This document shows, in pieces, positions 50,601-63,775 of a stretch of 64,000 nt of DNA. Each line of letters starts with the position of its first letter. Positions within the stretch are counted from its first letter, which is position 1. Made by a program: the position numbers and the translations under genes. The DNA comes from Sipunculus nudus (Eukaryota > Annelida > Sipuncula > Golfingiida > Sipunculidae). The notes beneath the pieces were generated by a model. It did not search any database. It saw only the letters and a list, made by a program, of their open reading frames with translations, and was not told the origin of the DNA. The stretch is from NCBI GenBank assembly GCA_026874595.1, contig CM049319.1, forward strand, positions 41,829,973 to 41,893,972, read 5' to 3'.

Positions 50601-52563
50601 AGGCCATTTAGAAGCTGTTACAAACGTCGTTTTGGCCGAAATCAGCTCGCTTTTCGCGTAATACAAGATCGTGTTTTCTGCAAAAATGGCCGATTTAAAT
50701 TGCGAAAGAAGCGTTTTACAAGCTTCATTAGGCCATTTAGAAGCTGTTACAAACGTCGTTTTGGCCGAAATCAGCTCGGTTTTCGCGTAATACAAGATCG
50801 TGTTTTCTGCAAAAATGGCCGATTTAAATTGCGAAAGAAAGCGTTTTACAAGCTTCATTAGGCCATTTAGAAGCTGTTACAAACGTCGTTTTCGCCGAAT
50901 CAGCTCGGTTTTCGCGTAATACAAGATCGTGTTTTCTGCAAAAATGGCCGATTTAAATTGCGAAAGAAGCGTTTTACAAGCTTCATTAGGCCATTTAGAA
51001 GCTGTTACAAACGTCGTTTTGGCCGAAATCAGCTCGGTTTTCGCGTAATACAAGATCGTGTTTTCTGCAAAAAATGGCCGATTTAAATTGCGAAAGAAGC
51101 GTTTTACAAGCTTCATTAGGCCATTTAGAAGCTGTTACAAACGTCGTTTCGCCGAAATCAGCTCGCTTTTCGCGTAATACAAGATCGTGTTTTCTGCAAA
51201 AATGGCCGATTTAATTGCGAAAGAAGCGTTTTACAAGCTTCATTAGGCCATTTAGAAGCTGTTACAAACGTCGTTTTTGCCGAAATCAGCTCGGTTTTCG
51301 CGTAATACAAGATCGTGTTTTCTGCAAAAATGGCCGATTTAAATTGCGAAAGAAGGGTTTTACAAGCTTCATTAGGCCATTTAGAAGCTGTTACAAACGT
51401 CGTTTTGGCCGAAATCAGCTCGGTTTTCGCGTAATACAAGATCGTGTTTTCTGCAAAAATGGCCGATTTAAATTGCGAAAGAAGCGTTTTATAAGCTTCA
51501 TTAGGCCATTTAGAAGCTGTTACAAACGTCGTTTTGGCCGAAATCAGCTCGGTTTTCGCGTAATACAAGATCGTGTTTTCTGCAAAAATGGCCGATTTAA
51601 ATTGCGAAAGAAGCGTTTTACAAGCTTCATTAGGCCATTTAGAAGCTGTTACAAACGTCGTTTTGGCCGAAATCAGCTCGCTTTTCGCGTAATACAAGAT
51701 CGTGTTTTCTGCAAAATGGCCGATTTAAATTGCGAAAGAAGCGTTTTACAAGCTTCATTAGGCCATTTAGAAGCTGTTACAAACGTCGTTTTCGCCGAAA
51801 TCAGCTCGGTTTTCGCGTAATACAAGATCGTGTTTTCTGCAAAAATGGCCGATTTAAATTGCGAAAGAAGCGTTTTACAAGCTTCATTAGGCCATTTAGA
51901 AGCTGTTACAAACGTCGTTTTGGCCGAAATCAGCTCGCTTTTCGCGTAATACAAGATCGTGTTTCTGCAAAATGGCCGATTTAAATTGCGAAAGAAGCGT
52001 TTTACAAGCTTCATTAGGCCATTTAGAAGATGTTACAAACGTCGTTTTCGCCGAAATCAGCTCGGTTTTCGCGTAATACAAGATCGTGTTTTCTGCAAAA
52101 ATGGCCGATTAAATTGCGAAAGAAGCGTTTTACAAGCTTCATTAGGCCATTTAGAAGCTGTTACAAACGTCGTTTTGGCCGAAATCAGCTCGGTTTTCGC
52201 GTAATACAAGATCGTGTTTTCTGCAAAAATGGCCGATTTAAATTGCGAAAGAAGCGTTTTACAAGCTTCATTAGGCCATTTAGAAGCTGTTACAAACGTC
52301 GTTTCGCCGAAATCAGCTCGGTTTTCGCGTAATACAAGATCGTGTTTTCTGCAAAAATGGCCGATTTAAATTGCGAAAGAAGCGTTTTACAAGCTTCATT
52401 AGGCCATTTAGAAGCTGTTACAAACGTCGTTTTCGCCGAAATCAGCTCGGTTTTCGCGTAATACAAGATCGTGTTTTCTGCAAAAATGGCCGATTTAAAT
52501 TGCGAAAGAAGCGTTTTACAAGCTTCATTAGGCCATTTAGAAGCTGTTACAAACGTCGTTTTG

Positions 52564-53060
52564 CCCGAAATCAGCTCGGTTTTCGCGTATTACAAGATCG
52601 TGTTTTCTGCAAAAATGGCCGATTTAAATTGCGAAAGAAGCGTTTTACAAGCTTCATTAGGCCATTTAGAAGCTGTTACAAACGTCGTTTTCGCCGAAAT
52701 CAGCTCGGTTTTCGCGTAATACAAGATCGTGTTTTCTGCAAAAATGGCCGATTTAAATTGCGAAAGAAGGGTTTTACAAGCTTCATTAGGCCATTTAGAA
52801 GCTGTTACAAACGTCGTTTTCGCCGAAATCAGCTCGGTTTTCGCGTAATACAAGATCGTGTTTTCTGCAAAAATGGCCGATTTAAATTGCGAAAGAAGCG
52901 TTTTACAAGCTTCATTAGGCCATTTAGAAGCTGTTACAACGTCGTTTTGGCCGAAATCAGCTCGGTTTTCGCGTAATACAAGATCGTGTTTTCTGCAAAA
53001 ATGGCCGATTTAAATTGCGAAAGAAGCGTTTTACAAGCTTCATTAGGCCATTTAGAAACT
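52564..53060 (-). repeat. Family B signature, copy 3 (first marker absent)
   Basis: GTTTTGCCCG with GCGTATTACAAG (52564), AGAAGGG (about 52769) and GAAACTGTT (53055) are in place. The preceding monomer has the ordinary ACAAGCTTCATTAGG, so this is a recombinant or older version of the unit. Confidence 0.78.
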
Positions 53061-54210
53061 GTTACAAACGTCGTTTTCGCCGAAATCAGCTCGGTTTTCG
53101 CGTAATACAAGATCGTGTTCTGCAAAAATGGCCGATTTAAATTGCGAAAGAAGCGTTTTACAAGCTTCATTAGGCCATTTAGAAGCTGTTACAAACGTCG
53201 TTTTGGCCGAAATCAGCTCGGTTTTCGCGTAATACAAGATCGTGTTTTCTGCAAAAATGGCCGATTTAAATTGCGAAAGAAGCGTTTTACAAGCTTCATT
53301 AGGCCATTTAGAAGCTGTTACAAACGTCGTTTTCGCCGAAATCAGCTCGGTTTTCGCGTAATACAAGATCGTGTTTTCTGCAAAAATGGCCGATTTAAAT
53401 TGCGAAAGAAGCGTTTTACAAGCTTCATTAGGCCATTTAGAAGCTGTTACAAACGTCGTTTGGCCGAAATCAGCTCGGTTTTCGCGTAATACAAGATCGT
53501 GTTTTCTGCAAAAATGGCCGATTTAAATTGCGAAAGAAGCGTTTTACAAGCTTCATTAGCCATTTAGAAGCTGTTACAAACGTCGTTTTGGCCGAAATCA
53601 GCTCGGTTTTCGCGTAATACAAGATCGTGTTTTCTGCAAAAATGGCCGATTTAAATTGCGAAAGAAGCGTTTACAAGCTTCATTAGGCCATTTAGAAGCT
53701 GTTACAAAAGTCGTTTCGCCGAAATCAGCTCGGTTTTCGCGTAATACAAGATCGTGTTTTCTGCAAAAATGGCCGATTTAAATTGCGAAAGAAGGGTTTT
53801 ACAAGCTTCATTAGGCCATTTAGAAGCTGTTACAAACGTCGTTTTCGCCGAAATCAGCTCGCTTTTCGCGTAATACAAGATCGTGTTTTCTGCAAAAATG
53901 GGCCGATTTAAATTGCGAAAGAAGCGTTTTACAAGCTTCATTAGACCATTTAGAAGCTGTTACAAACGTCGTTTTCGCCGAAATCAGCTCGGTTTTCGCG
54001 TAATACAAGATCGTGTTTTCTGCAAAAATGGCCGATTTAAATTGCGAAAGAAGCGTTTTACAAGCTTCATTAGGCCATTTAGAAGCTGTTACAAACGTCG
54101 TTTTGGCCGAAATCAGCTCGGTTTTCGCGTAATACAAGATCGTGTTTTCTGCAAAAATGGCCGATTTAAATTGCGAAAGAAGGGTTTTACAAGCTTCATT
54201 AGGCCATTTA

Positions 54211-54220
54211 GAAGCTTTTA
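54211..54220. other. 10-base insertion GAAGCTTTTA in one monomer
   Basis: CCATTTAGAAGCTGTT reads CCATTTAGAAGCTTTTAGAAGCTGTT here. The insert duplicates the local TTAGAAGCT word, consistent with slippage or a short tandem duplication. It is the largest insertion I saw inside a monomer. Confidence 0.85.
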
Positions 54221-54584
54221 GAAGCTGTTACAAACGTCGTTTTCGCCGAAATCAGCTCGGTTTTCGCGTAATACAAGATCGTGTTTTCTGCAAAAATGGC
54301 CGATTTAAATTGCGAAAGAAGCGTTTTACAAGCTTCATTAGGCCATTTAGAAGCTGTTACAAACGTCGTTTTGGCCGAAATCAGCTCGCTTTTCGCGTAA
54401 TACAAGATCGTGTTTTCTGCAAAAATGGCCGATTTAAATTGCGAAAGAAGCGTTTTACAAGCTTCATTAGGCCATTTAGAAGCTGTTACAAACGTCGTTT
54501 TCGCCGAAATCAGCTCGGTTTTCGCGTAATACAAGATCGTGTTTTCTGCAAAAATGGCCGATTTAAATTGCGAAAGAAGCGTTT

Positions 54585-55258
54585 TAGAAGCTTTATTAGG
54601 CCATTTAGAAGCTGTTACAAACGTCGTTTTGGCCGAAATCAGCTCGGTTTTCGCGTAATACAAGATCGTGTTTTCTGCAAAAATGGCCGATTTAAATTGC
54701 GAAAGAAGCGTTTTACAAGCTTCATTAGGCCATTTAGAAGCTGTTACAAACGTCGTTTTGCCCGAAATCAGCTCGGTTTTCGCGTATTACAAGATCGTGT
54801 TTTCTGCAAAAATGGCCGATTTAAATTGCGAAAGAAGCGTTTTACAAGCTTCATTAGGCCATTTAGAAGCTGTTACAAACGTCGTTTTCGCCGAAATCAG
54901 CTCGGTTTTCGCGTAATACAAGATCGTGTTTTCTGCAAAAATGGCCGATTTAAATTGCGAAAGAAGGGTTTTACAAGCTTCATTAGGCCATTTAGAAGCT
55001 GTTACAAACGTCGTTTTCGCCGAAATCAGCTCGGTTTTCGCGTAATACAAGATCGTGTTTTCTGCAAAAATGGCCGATTTAAATTGCGAAAGAAGCGTTT
55101 TACAAGCTTCATTAGGCCATTTAGAAGCTGTTACAAACGTCGTTTTGGCCGAAATCAGCTCGGTTTTCGCGTAATACAAGATCGTGTTTTCTGCAAAAAT
55201 GGCCGATTTAAATTGCGAAAGAAGCGTTTTACAAGCTTCATTAGGCCATTTAGAAACT
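54585..55258 (-). repeat. Family B signature, copy 4 in block 3
   Basis: All four markers at 54585, 54761, about 54965 and 55253 without internal indels. It is the cleanest copy and can serve as the reference for the unit. Confidence 0.85.
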
Positions 55259-57163
55259 GTTACAAACGTCGTTTTCGCCGAAATCAGCTCGGTTTTCGCG
55301 TAATACAAGATCGTGTTTTCTGCAAAAATGGCCGATTTAAATTGCGAAAGAAGCGTTTTACAAGCTTCATTAGGCCATTTAGAAGCTGTTACAAACGTCG
55401 TTTTGGCCGAAATCAGCTCGGTTTTCGCGTAATACAAGATCGTGTTTTCTGCAAAAATGGCCGATTTAAATTGCGAAAGAAGCGTTTTACAAGCTTCATT
55501 AGGCCATTTAGAAGCTGTTACAAACGTCGTTTTCGCCGAAATCAGCTCGGTTTTCGCGTAATACAAGATCGTGTTTTCTGCAAAAATGGCCGATTTAAAT
55601 TGCGAAAGAAGCGTTTTACAAGCTTCATTAGGCCATTTAGAAGCTGTTACAAACGTCGTTTTGGCCGAAATCAGCTCGGTTTTCGCGTAATACAAGATCG
55701 TGTTTTCTGCAAAAATGGCCGATTTAAATTGCGAAAGAAGCGTTTTACAAGCTTCATTAGGCCATTTAGAAGCTGTTACAAACGTCGTTTTGGCCGAAAT
55801 CAGCTCGGTTTTCGCGTAATACAAGATCGTGTTTTCTGCAAAAATGGCCGATTTAAATTGCGAAAGAAGCGTTTTACAAGCTTCATTAGGCCATTTAGAA
55901 GCTGTTACAAACGTCGTTTTGGCCGAAATCAGCTCGGTTTTCGCGTAATACAAGATCGTGTTTTCTGCAAAAATGGCCGATTTAAATTGCGAAAGAAGCG
56001 TTTTACAAGCTTCATTAGGCCATTTAGAAGCTGTTACAAACGTCGTTTTGGCCGAAATCAGCTCGGTTTTCGCGTAATACAAGATCGTGTTTTCTGCAAA
56101 AATGGCCGATTTAAATTGCGAAAGAAGCGTTTTACAAGCTTCATTAGGCCATTTAGAAGCTGTTACAAACGTCGTTTTGGCCGAAATCAGCTCGGTTTTC
56201 GCGTAATACAAGATCGTGTTTTCTGCAAAAATGGCCGATTTAAATTGCGAAAGAAGCGTTTTACAAGCTTCATTAGACCATTTAGAAGCTGTTACAAACG
56301 TCGTTTTGGCCGAAATCAGCTCGGTTTTCGCGTAATACAAGATCGTGTTTTCTGCAAAAATGGCCGATTTAAATTGCGAAAGAAGCGTTTTACAAGCTTC
56401 ATTAGGCCATTTAGAAGCTGTTACAAACGTCGTTTTGGCCGAAATCAGCTCGGTTTTCGCGTAATACAAGATCGTGTTTTCTGCAAAAATGGCCGATTTA
56501 AATTGCGAAAGAAGGGTTTTACAAGCTTCATTAGGCCATTTAGAAGCTGTTACAAACGTCGTTTTGGCCGAAATCAGCTCGGTTTTCGCGTAATACAAGA
56601 TCGTGTTTTCTGCAAAATGGCCGATTTAAATTGCGAAAGAAGCGTTTTACAAGCTTCATTAGGCCATTTAGAAGCTGTTACAAACGTCGTTTTCGCCGAA
56701 ATCAGCTCGGTTTTCGCGTAATACAAGATCGTGTTTTCTGCAAAAATGGCCGATTTAAATTGCGAAAGAAGCGTTTTACAAGCTTCATTAGGCCATTTAG
56801 AAGCTGTTACAAACGTCGTTTTCGCCGAAATCAGCTCGGTTTTCGCGTAATACAAGATCGTGTTTTCTGCAAAAATGGCCGATTTAAATTGCGAAAGAAG
56901 CGTTTTACAAGCTTCATTAGGCCATTTAGAAGCTGTTACAAACGTCGTTTTCGCCGAAATCAGCTCGGTTTTCGCGTAATACAAGATCGTGTTTTCTGCA
57001 AAAATGGCCGATTTAAATTGCGAAAGAAGGGTTTTACAAGCTTCATTAGGCCATTTAGAAGCTGTTACAAACGTCGTTTTCGCCGAAATCAGCTCGGTTT
57101 TCGCGTAATACAAGATCGTGTTTTCTGCAAAAATGGCCGATTTAAATTGCGAAAGAAGCGTTT

Positions 57164-57840
57164 TAGAAGCTTTATTAGGCCATTTAGAAGCTGTTACAAA
57201 CGTCGTTTTGGCCGAAATCAGCTCGGTTTTCGCGTAATACAAGATCGTGTTTTCTGCAAAAATGGCCGATTTAAATTGCGAAAGAAGCGTTTTACAAGCT
57301 TCATTAGGCCATTTAGAAGCTGTTACAAACGTCGTTTTGCCCGAAATCAGCTCGGTTTTCGCGTATTACAAGATCGTGTTTTCTGCAAAAATGGCCGATT
57401 TAAATTGCGAAAGAAGCGTTTTACAAGCTTCATTAGGCCATTTAGAAGCTGTTACAAACGTCGTTTTCGCCGAAATCAGCTCGGTTTTCGCGTAATACAA
57501 GATCGTGTTTTCTGCAAAAATGGCCGATTTAAATTGCGAAAGAAGGGTTTTACAAGCTTCATTAGGCCCATTTAGAAGCTGTTACAAACGTCGTTTTCGC
57601 CGAAATCAGCTCGGTTTTCGCGTAATACAAGATCGTGTTTTCTGCAAAAAATGGCCGATTTAAATTGCGAAAGAAGCGTTTTACAAGCTTCATTAGGCCA
57701 TTTAGAAGCTGTTACAAACGTCGTTTTGGCCGAAATCAGCTCGGTTTTCGCGTAATACAAGATCGTGTTTTCTGCAAAAATGGCCGATTTAAATTGCGAA
57801 AGAAGCGTTTTACAAGCTTCATTAGGCCATTTAGAAACTG
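57164..57840 (-). repeat. Family B signature, copy 5 in block 3
   Basis: All four markers at 57164, 57340, about 57545 and 57834. It lies 2579 bases from copy 4, that is 20 monomers less one base (a lost A near 56616). Two single-base insertions (near 57569 and 57650) stretch the unit by 2 bases. Confidence 0.84.
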
Positions 57841-60800
57841 TTACAAACGTCGTTTTCGCCGAAATCAGCTCGGTTTTCGCGTAATACAAGATCGTGTTTT
57901 CTGCAAAAATGGCTGATTTAAATTGCGAAAGAAGCGTTTTACAAGCTTCATTAGGCCATTTAGAAGCTGTTACAAACGTCGTTTTGGCCGAAATCAGCTC
58001 GGTTTTCGCGTAATACAAGATCGTGTTTTCTGCAAAAATGGCCGATTTAAATTGCGAAAGAAGCGTTTTACAAGCTTCATTAGGCCATTTAGAAGCTGTT
58101 ACAAACGTCGTTTTCGCCGAAATCAGCTCGGTTTTCGCGTAATACAAGATCGTGTTTTCTGCAAAAATGGCCGATTTAAATTGCGAAAGAAGCGTTTTAC
58201 AAGCTTCATTAGGCCATTTAGAAGCTGTTACAAACGTCGTTTTGGCCGAAATCAGCTCGGTTTTCGCGTAATACAAGATCGTGTTTTCTGCAAAAATGGC
58301 CGATTTAAATTGCGAAAGAAGCGTTTTACAAGCTTCATTAGGCCATTTAGAAGCTGTTACAAACGTCGTTTTGGCCGAAATCAGCTCGGTTTTCGCGTAA
58401 TACAAGATCGTGTTTTCTGCAAAAATGGCCGATTTAAATTGCGAAAGAAGCGTTTTACAAGCTTCATTAGGCCATTTAGAAGCTGTTACAAACGTCGTTT
58501 TGGCCGAAATCAGCTCGGTTTTCGCGTAATACAAGATCGTGTTTTCTGCAAAAATGGCCGATTTAAATTGCGAAAGAAGCGTTTTACAAGCTTCATTAGG
58601 CCATTTAGAAGCTGTTACAAACGTCGTTTTGGCCGAAATCAGCTCGGTTTTCGCGTAATACAAGATCGTGTTTTCTGCAAAAATGGCCGATTTAAATTGC
58701 GAAAGAAGCGTTTTACAAGCTTCATTAGGCCATTTAGAAGCTGTTACAAAACGTCGTTTTGGCCGAAATCAGCTCGGTTTTCGCGTAATACAAGATCGTG
58801 TTTTCTGCAAAAATGGCCGATTTAAATTGCGAAAGAAGCGTTTTTACAAGCTTCATTAGGCCATTTAGAAGCTGTTACAAACGTCGTTTTCGCCGAAATC
58901 AGCTCGGTTTTCGCGTAATACAAGATCGTGTTTTCTGCAAAAATGGCCGATTTAAATTGCGAAAGAAGCGTTTTACAAGCTTCATTAGGCCATTTAGAAG
59001 CTGTTACAAACGTCGTTTTGGCCGAAATCAGCTCGGTTTTCGCGTAATACAAGATCGTGTTTTCTGCAAAAATGGCCGATTTAAATTGCGAAAGAAGCGT
59101 TTTACAAGCTTCATTAGGCCATTTAGAAACTGTTACAAACGTCGTTTTCGCCGAAATCAGCTCGGTTTTCGCGTAATACAAGATCGTGTTTTCTGCAAAA
59201 ATGGCCGATTTAAATTGCGAAAGAAGCGTTTTACAAGCTTCATTAGGCCATTTAGAAGCTGTTACAAACGTCGTTTTGGCCGAAATCAGCTCGGTTTTCG
59301 CGTAATACAAGATCGTGTTTTCTGCAAAAATGGCCGATTTAAATTGCGAAAGAAGCGTTTTACAAGCTTCATTAGGCCATTTAGAAGCTGTTACAAACGT
59401 CGTTTTCGCCGAAATCAGCTCGGTTTTCGCGTAATACAAGATCGTGTTTTCTGCAAAAATGGCCGATTTAAATTGCGAAAGAAGCGTTTTACAAGCTTCA
59501 TTAGGCCATTTAGAAGCTGTTACAAACGTCGTTTTGGCCGAAATCAGCTCGGTTTTCGCGTAATACAAGATCGTGTTTTCTGCAAAAATGGCCGATTTAA
59601 ATTGCGAAAGAAGCGTTTTACAAGCTTCATTAGGCCATTTAGAAGCTGTTACAAACGTCGTTTTGGCCGAAATCAGCTCGGTTTTCGCGTAATACAAGAT
59701 CGTGTTTTCTGCAAAAATGGCCGATTTAAATTGCGAAAGAAGCGTTTTACAAGCTTCATTAGGCCATTTAGAAGCTGTTACAAACGTCGTTTTGGCCGAA
59801 ATCAGCTCGGTTTTCGCGTAATACAAGATCGTGTTTTCTGCAAAAATGGCCGATTTAAATTGCGAAAGAAGCGTTTTACAAGCTTCATTAGGCCATTTAG
59901 AAGCTGTTACAAACGTCGTTTTGGCCGAAATCAGCTCGGTTTTCGCGTAATACAAGATCGTGTTTTCTGCAAAAATGGCCGATTTAAATTGCGAAAGAAG
60001 CGTTTTACAAGCTTCATTAGGCCATTTAGAAGCTGTTACAAACGTCGTTTTGGCCGAAATCAGCTCGGTTTTCGCGTAATACAAGATCGTGTTTTCTGCA
60101 AAAATGGCCGATTTAAATTGCGAAAGAAGCGTTTTACAAGCTTCATTAGGCCATTTAGAAGCTGTTACAAACGTCGTTTTCGCCGAAATCAGCTCGGTTT
60201 TCGCGTAATACAAGATCGTGTTTTCTGCAAAAATGGCCGATTTAAATTGCGAAAGAAGCGTTTTACAAGCTTCATTAGGCCATTTAGAAGCTGTTACAAA
60301 CGTCGTTTTGGCCGAAATCAGCTCGGTTTTCGCGTAATACAAGATCGTGTTTTCTGCAAAAATGGCCGATTTAAATTGCGAAAGAAGCGTTTTACAAGCT
60401 TCATTAGGCCATTTAGAAGCTGTTACAAACGTCGTTTTCGCCGAAATCAGCTCGCTTTTCGCGTAATACAAGATCGTGTTTTCTGCAAAAATGGCCGATT
60501 TAAATTGCGAAAGAAGCGTTTTACAAGCTTCATTAGGCCATTTAGAAGCTGTTACAAACGTCGTTTTTGCCGAAATCAGCTCGGTTTTCGCGTAATACAA
60601 GATCGTGTTTTCTGCAAAAATGGCCGATTTAAATTGCGAAAGAAGGGTTTTACAAGCTTCATTAGGCCATTTAGAAGCTGTTACAAACGTCGTTTTGGCC
60701 GAAATCAGCTCGGTTTTCGCGTAATACAAGATCGTGTTTTCTGCAAAAATGGCCGATTTAAATTGCGAAAGAAGCGTTTTACAAGCTTCATTAGGCCATT

Positions 60801-61087
60801 TAGAAGCTGTTACAAACGTCGTTTTGGCCGAAATCAGCTCGGTTTTCGCGTAATACAAGATCGTGTTTTCTGCAAAAATGGCCGATTTAAATTGCGAAAG
60901 AAGCGTTTTACAAGCTTCATTAGGCCATTTAGAAGCTGTTACAAACGTCGTTTTGGCCGAAATCAGCTCGCTTTTCGCGTAATACAAGATCGTGTTTTCT
61001 GCAAAAATGGCCGATTTAAATTGCGAAAGAAGCGTTTTACAAGCTTCATTAGGCCATTTAGAAGCTGTTACAAACGTCGTTTTCGCC

Positions 61088-61102
61088 GAAATCAGCTTTT
61101 CG
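61088..61102. other. 4-base deletion in one monomer
   Basis: ATCAGCTCGCTTTTCGCG reads ATCAGCTTTTCGCG, with the loss falling between GCT repeats, which suggests slippage at microhomology. Confidence 0.8.
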
Positions 61103-61854
61103 CGTAATACAAGATCGTGTTTTCTGCAAAAATGGCCGATTTAAATTGCGAAAGAAGCGTTTTACAAGCTTCATTAGGCCATTTAGAAGCTGTTACAAAC
61201 GTCGTTTTGGCCGAAATCAGCTCGCTTTTCGCGTAATACAAGATCGTGTTTTCTGCAAAAATGGCCGATTTAAATTGCGAAAGAAGCGTTTTACAAGCTT
61301 CATTAGGCCATTTAGAAGATGTTACAAACGTCGTTTTCGCCGAAATCAGCTCGGTTTTCGCGTAATACAAGATCGTGTTTTCTGCAAAAATGGCCGATTT
61401 AAATTGCGAAAGAAGCGTTTTACAAGCTTCATTAGGCCATTTAGAAGCTGTTACAAACGTCGTTTTGGCCGAAATCAGCTCGGTTTTCGCGTAATACAAG
61501 ATCGTGTTTTCTGCAAAAATGGCCGATTTAAATTGCGAAAGAAGCGTTTTACAAGCTTCATTAGGCCATTTAGAAGCTGTTACAAACGTCGTTTTCGCCG
61601 AAATCAGCTCGGTTTTCGCGTAATACAAGATCGTGTTTTCTGCAAAAATGGCCGATTTAAATTGCGAAAGAAGCGTTTTACAAGCTTCATTAGGCCATTT
61701 AGAAGCTGTTACAAACGTCGTTTTCGCCGAAATCAGCTCGGTTTTCGCGTAATACAAGATCGTGTTTTCTGCAAAAATGGCCGATTTAAATTGCGAAAGA
61801 AGCGTTTTACAAGCTTCATTAGGCCATTTAGAAGCTGTTACAAACGTCGTTTTG

Positions 61855-62352
61855 CCCGAAATCAGCTCGGTTTTCGCGTATTACAAGATCGTGTTTTCTG
61901 CAAAAATGGCCGATTTAAATTGCGAAAGAAGCGTTTTACAAGCTTCATTAGGCCATTTAGAAGCTGTTACAAACGTCGTTTTCGCCGAAATCAGCTCGGT
62001 TTTCGCGTAATACAAGATCGTGTTTTCTGCAAAAATGGCCGATTTAAATTGCGAAAGAAGGGTTTTACAAGCTTCATTAGGCCATTTAGAAGCTGTTACA
62101 AACGTCGTTTTCGCCGAATCAGCTCGGTTTTCGCGTAATACAAGATCGTGTTTTCTGCAAAAATGGCCGATTTAAATTGCGAAAGAAGCGTTTTACAAGC
62201 TTCATTAGGCCATTTAGAAGCTGTTACAAACGTCGTTTTGGCCGAAATCAGCTCGGTTTTCGCGTAATACAAGATCGTGTTTTCTGCAAAAATGGCCGAT
62301 TTAAATTGCGAAAGAAGCGTTTTACAAGCTTCATTAGGCCATTTAGAAAACT
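61855..62352 (-). repeat. Family B signature, copy 6 (first marker absent)
   Basis: GTTTTGCCCG with GCGTATTACAAG (61855), AGAAGGG (about 62069) and GAAAACTGTT (62346, with an extra A). It is exactly 4515 bases (35 monomers) from copy 5. The preceding monomer has the ordinary HindIII region. Confidence 0.78.
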
Positions 62353-63004
62353 GTTACAAACGTCGTTTTCGCCGAAATCAGCTCGGTTTTCGCGTAATAC
62401 AAGATCGTGTTTTCTGCAAAAATGGCCGATTTAAATTGCGAAAGAAGCGTTTTACAAGCTTCATTAGGCCATTTAGAAGCTGTTACAAACGTCGTTTTGG
62501 CCGAAATCAGCTCGGTTTTCGCGTAATACAAGATCGTGTTTTCTGCAAAAATGGCCGATTTAAATTGCGAAAGAAGCGTTTTACAAGCTTCATTAGGCCA
62601 TTTAGAAGCTGTTACAAACGTCGTTTTCGCCGAAATCAGCTCGGTTTTCGCGTAATACAAGATCGTGTTTTCTGCAAAAATGGCCGATTTAAATTGCGAA
62701 AGAAGCGTTTTACAAGCTTCATTAGGCCATTTAGAAGCTGTTACAAACGTCGTTTTGGCCGAAATCAGCTCGGTTTTCGCGTAATACAAGATCGTGTTTT
62801 CTGCAAAAATGGCCGATTTAAATTGCGAAAGAAGCGTTTTACAAGCTTCATTAGGCCATTTAGAAGCTGTTACAAACGTCGTTTTGGCCGAAATCAGCTC
62901 GGTTTTCGCGTAATACAAGATCGTGTTTTCTGCAAAAATGGCCGATTTAAATTGCGAAAGAAGCGTTTTACAAGCTTCATTAGGCCATTTAGAAGCTGTT
63001 ACAA

Positions 63005-63775
63005 AAGTCGTTTTCGCCGAAATCAGCTCGGTTTTCGCGTAATACAAGATCGTGTTTTCTGCAAAAATGGCCGATTTAAATTGCGAAAGAAGGGTTTTAC
63101 AAGCTTCATTAGGCCATTTAGAAGCTGTTACAAACGTCGTTTTCGCCGAAATCAGCTCGGTTTTCGCGTAATACAAGATCGTGTTTTCTGCAAAAATGGC
63201 CGATTTAAATTGCGAAAGAAGCGTTTTACAAGCTTCATTAGACCATTTAGAAGCTGTTACAAACGTCGTTTTCGCCGAAATCAGCTCGGTTTTCGCGTAA
63301 TACAAGATCGTGTTTTCTGCAAAAATGGCCGATTTAAATTGCGAAAGAAGCGTTTTTACAAGCTTCATTAGGCCATTTAGAAGCTGTTACAAACGTCGTT
63401 TTGGCCGAAATCAGCTCGGTTTTCGCGTAATACAAGATCGTGTTTTCTGCAAAAATGGCCGATTTAAATTGCGAAAGAAGGGTTTTACAAGCTTCATTAG
63501 GCCATTTAGAAGCTGTTACAAACGTCGTTTTCGCCGAAATCAGCTCGGTTTTCGCGTAATACAAGATCGTGTTTTCTGCAAAAATGGCCGATTTAAATTG
63601 CGAAAGAAGCGTTTTACAAGCTTCATTAGGCCATTTAGAAGCTGTTACAAACGTCGTTTTGGCCGAAATCAGCTCGCTTTTCGCGTAATACAAGATCGTG
63701 TTTTCTGCAAAAATGGCCGATTTAAATTGCGAAAGAAGCGTTTTACAAGCTTCATTAGGCCATTTAGAAGATGTT
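63005..63775 (-). repeat. Family B marker series 2, block 3 copy
   Basis: ACAAAAGTCG (63005), TTAGACCATT (63241), AGCTCGCTTTTC (63674), GAAGATGTT (63769). It mirrors the inverted series at 240-1005 with matching spacing. A related partial series sits at 53707, 53944 and 54388. Confidence 0.75.
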
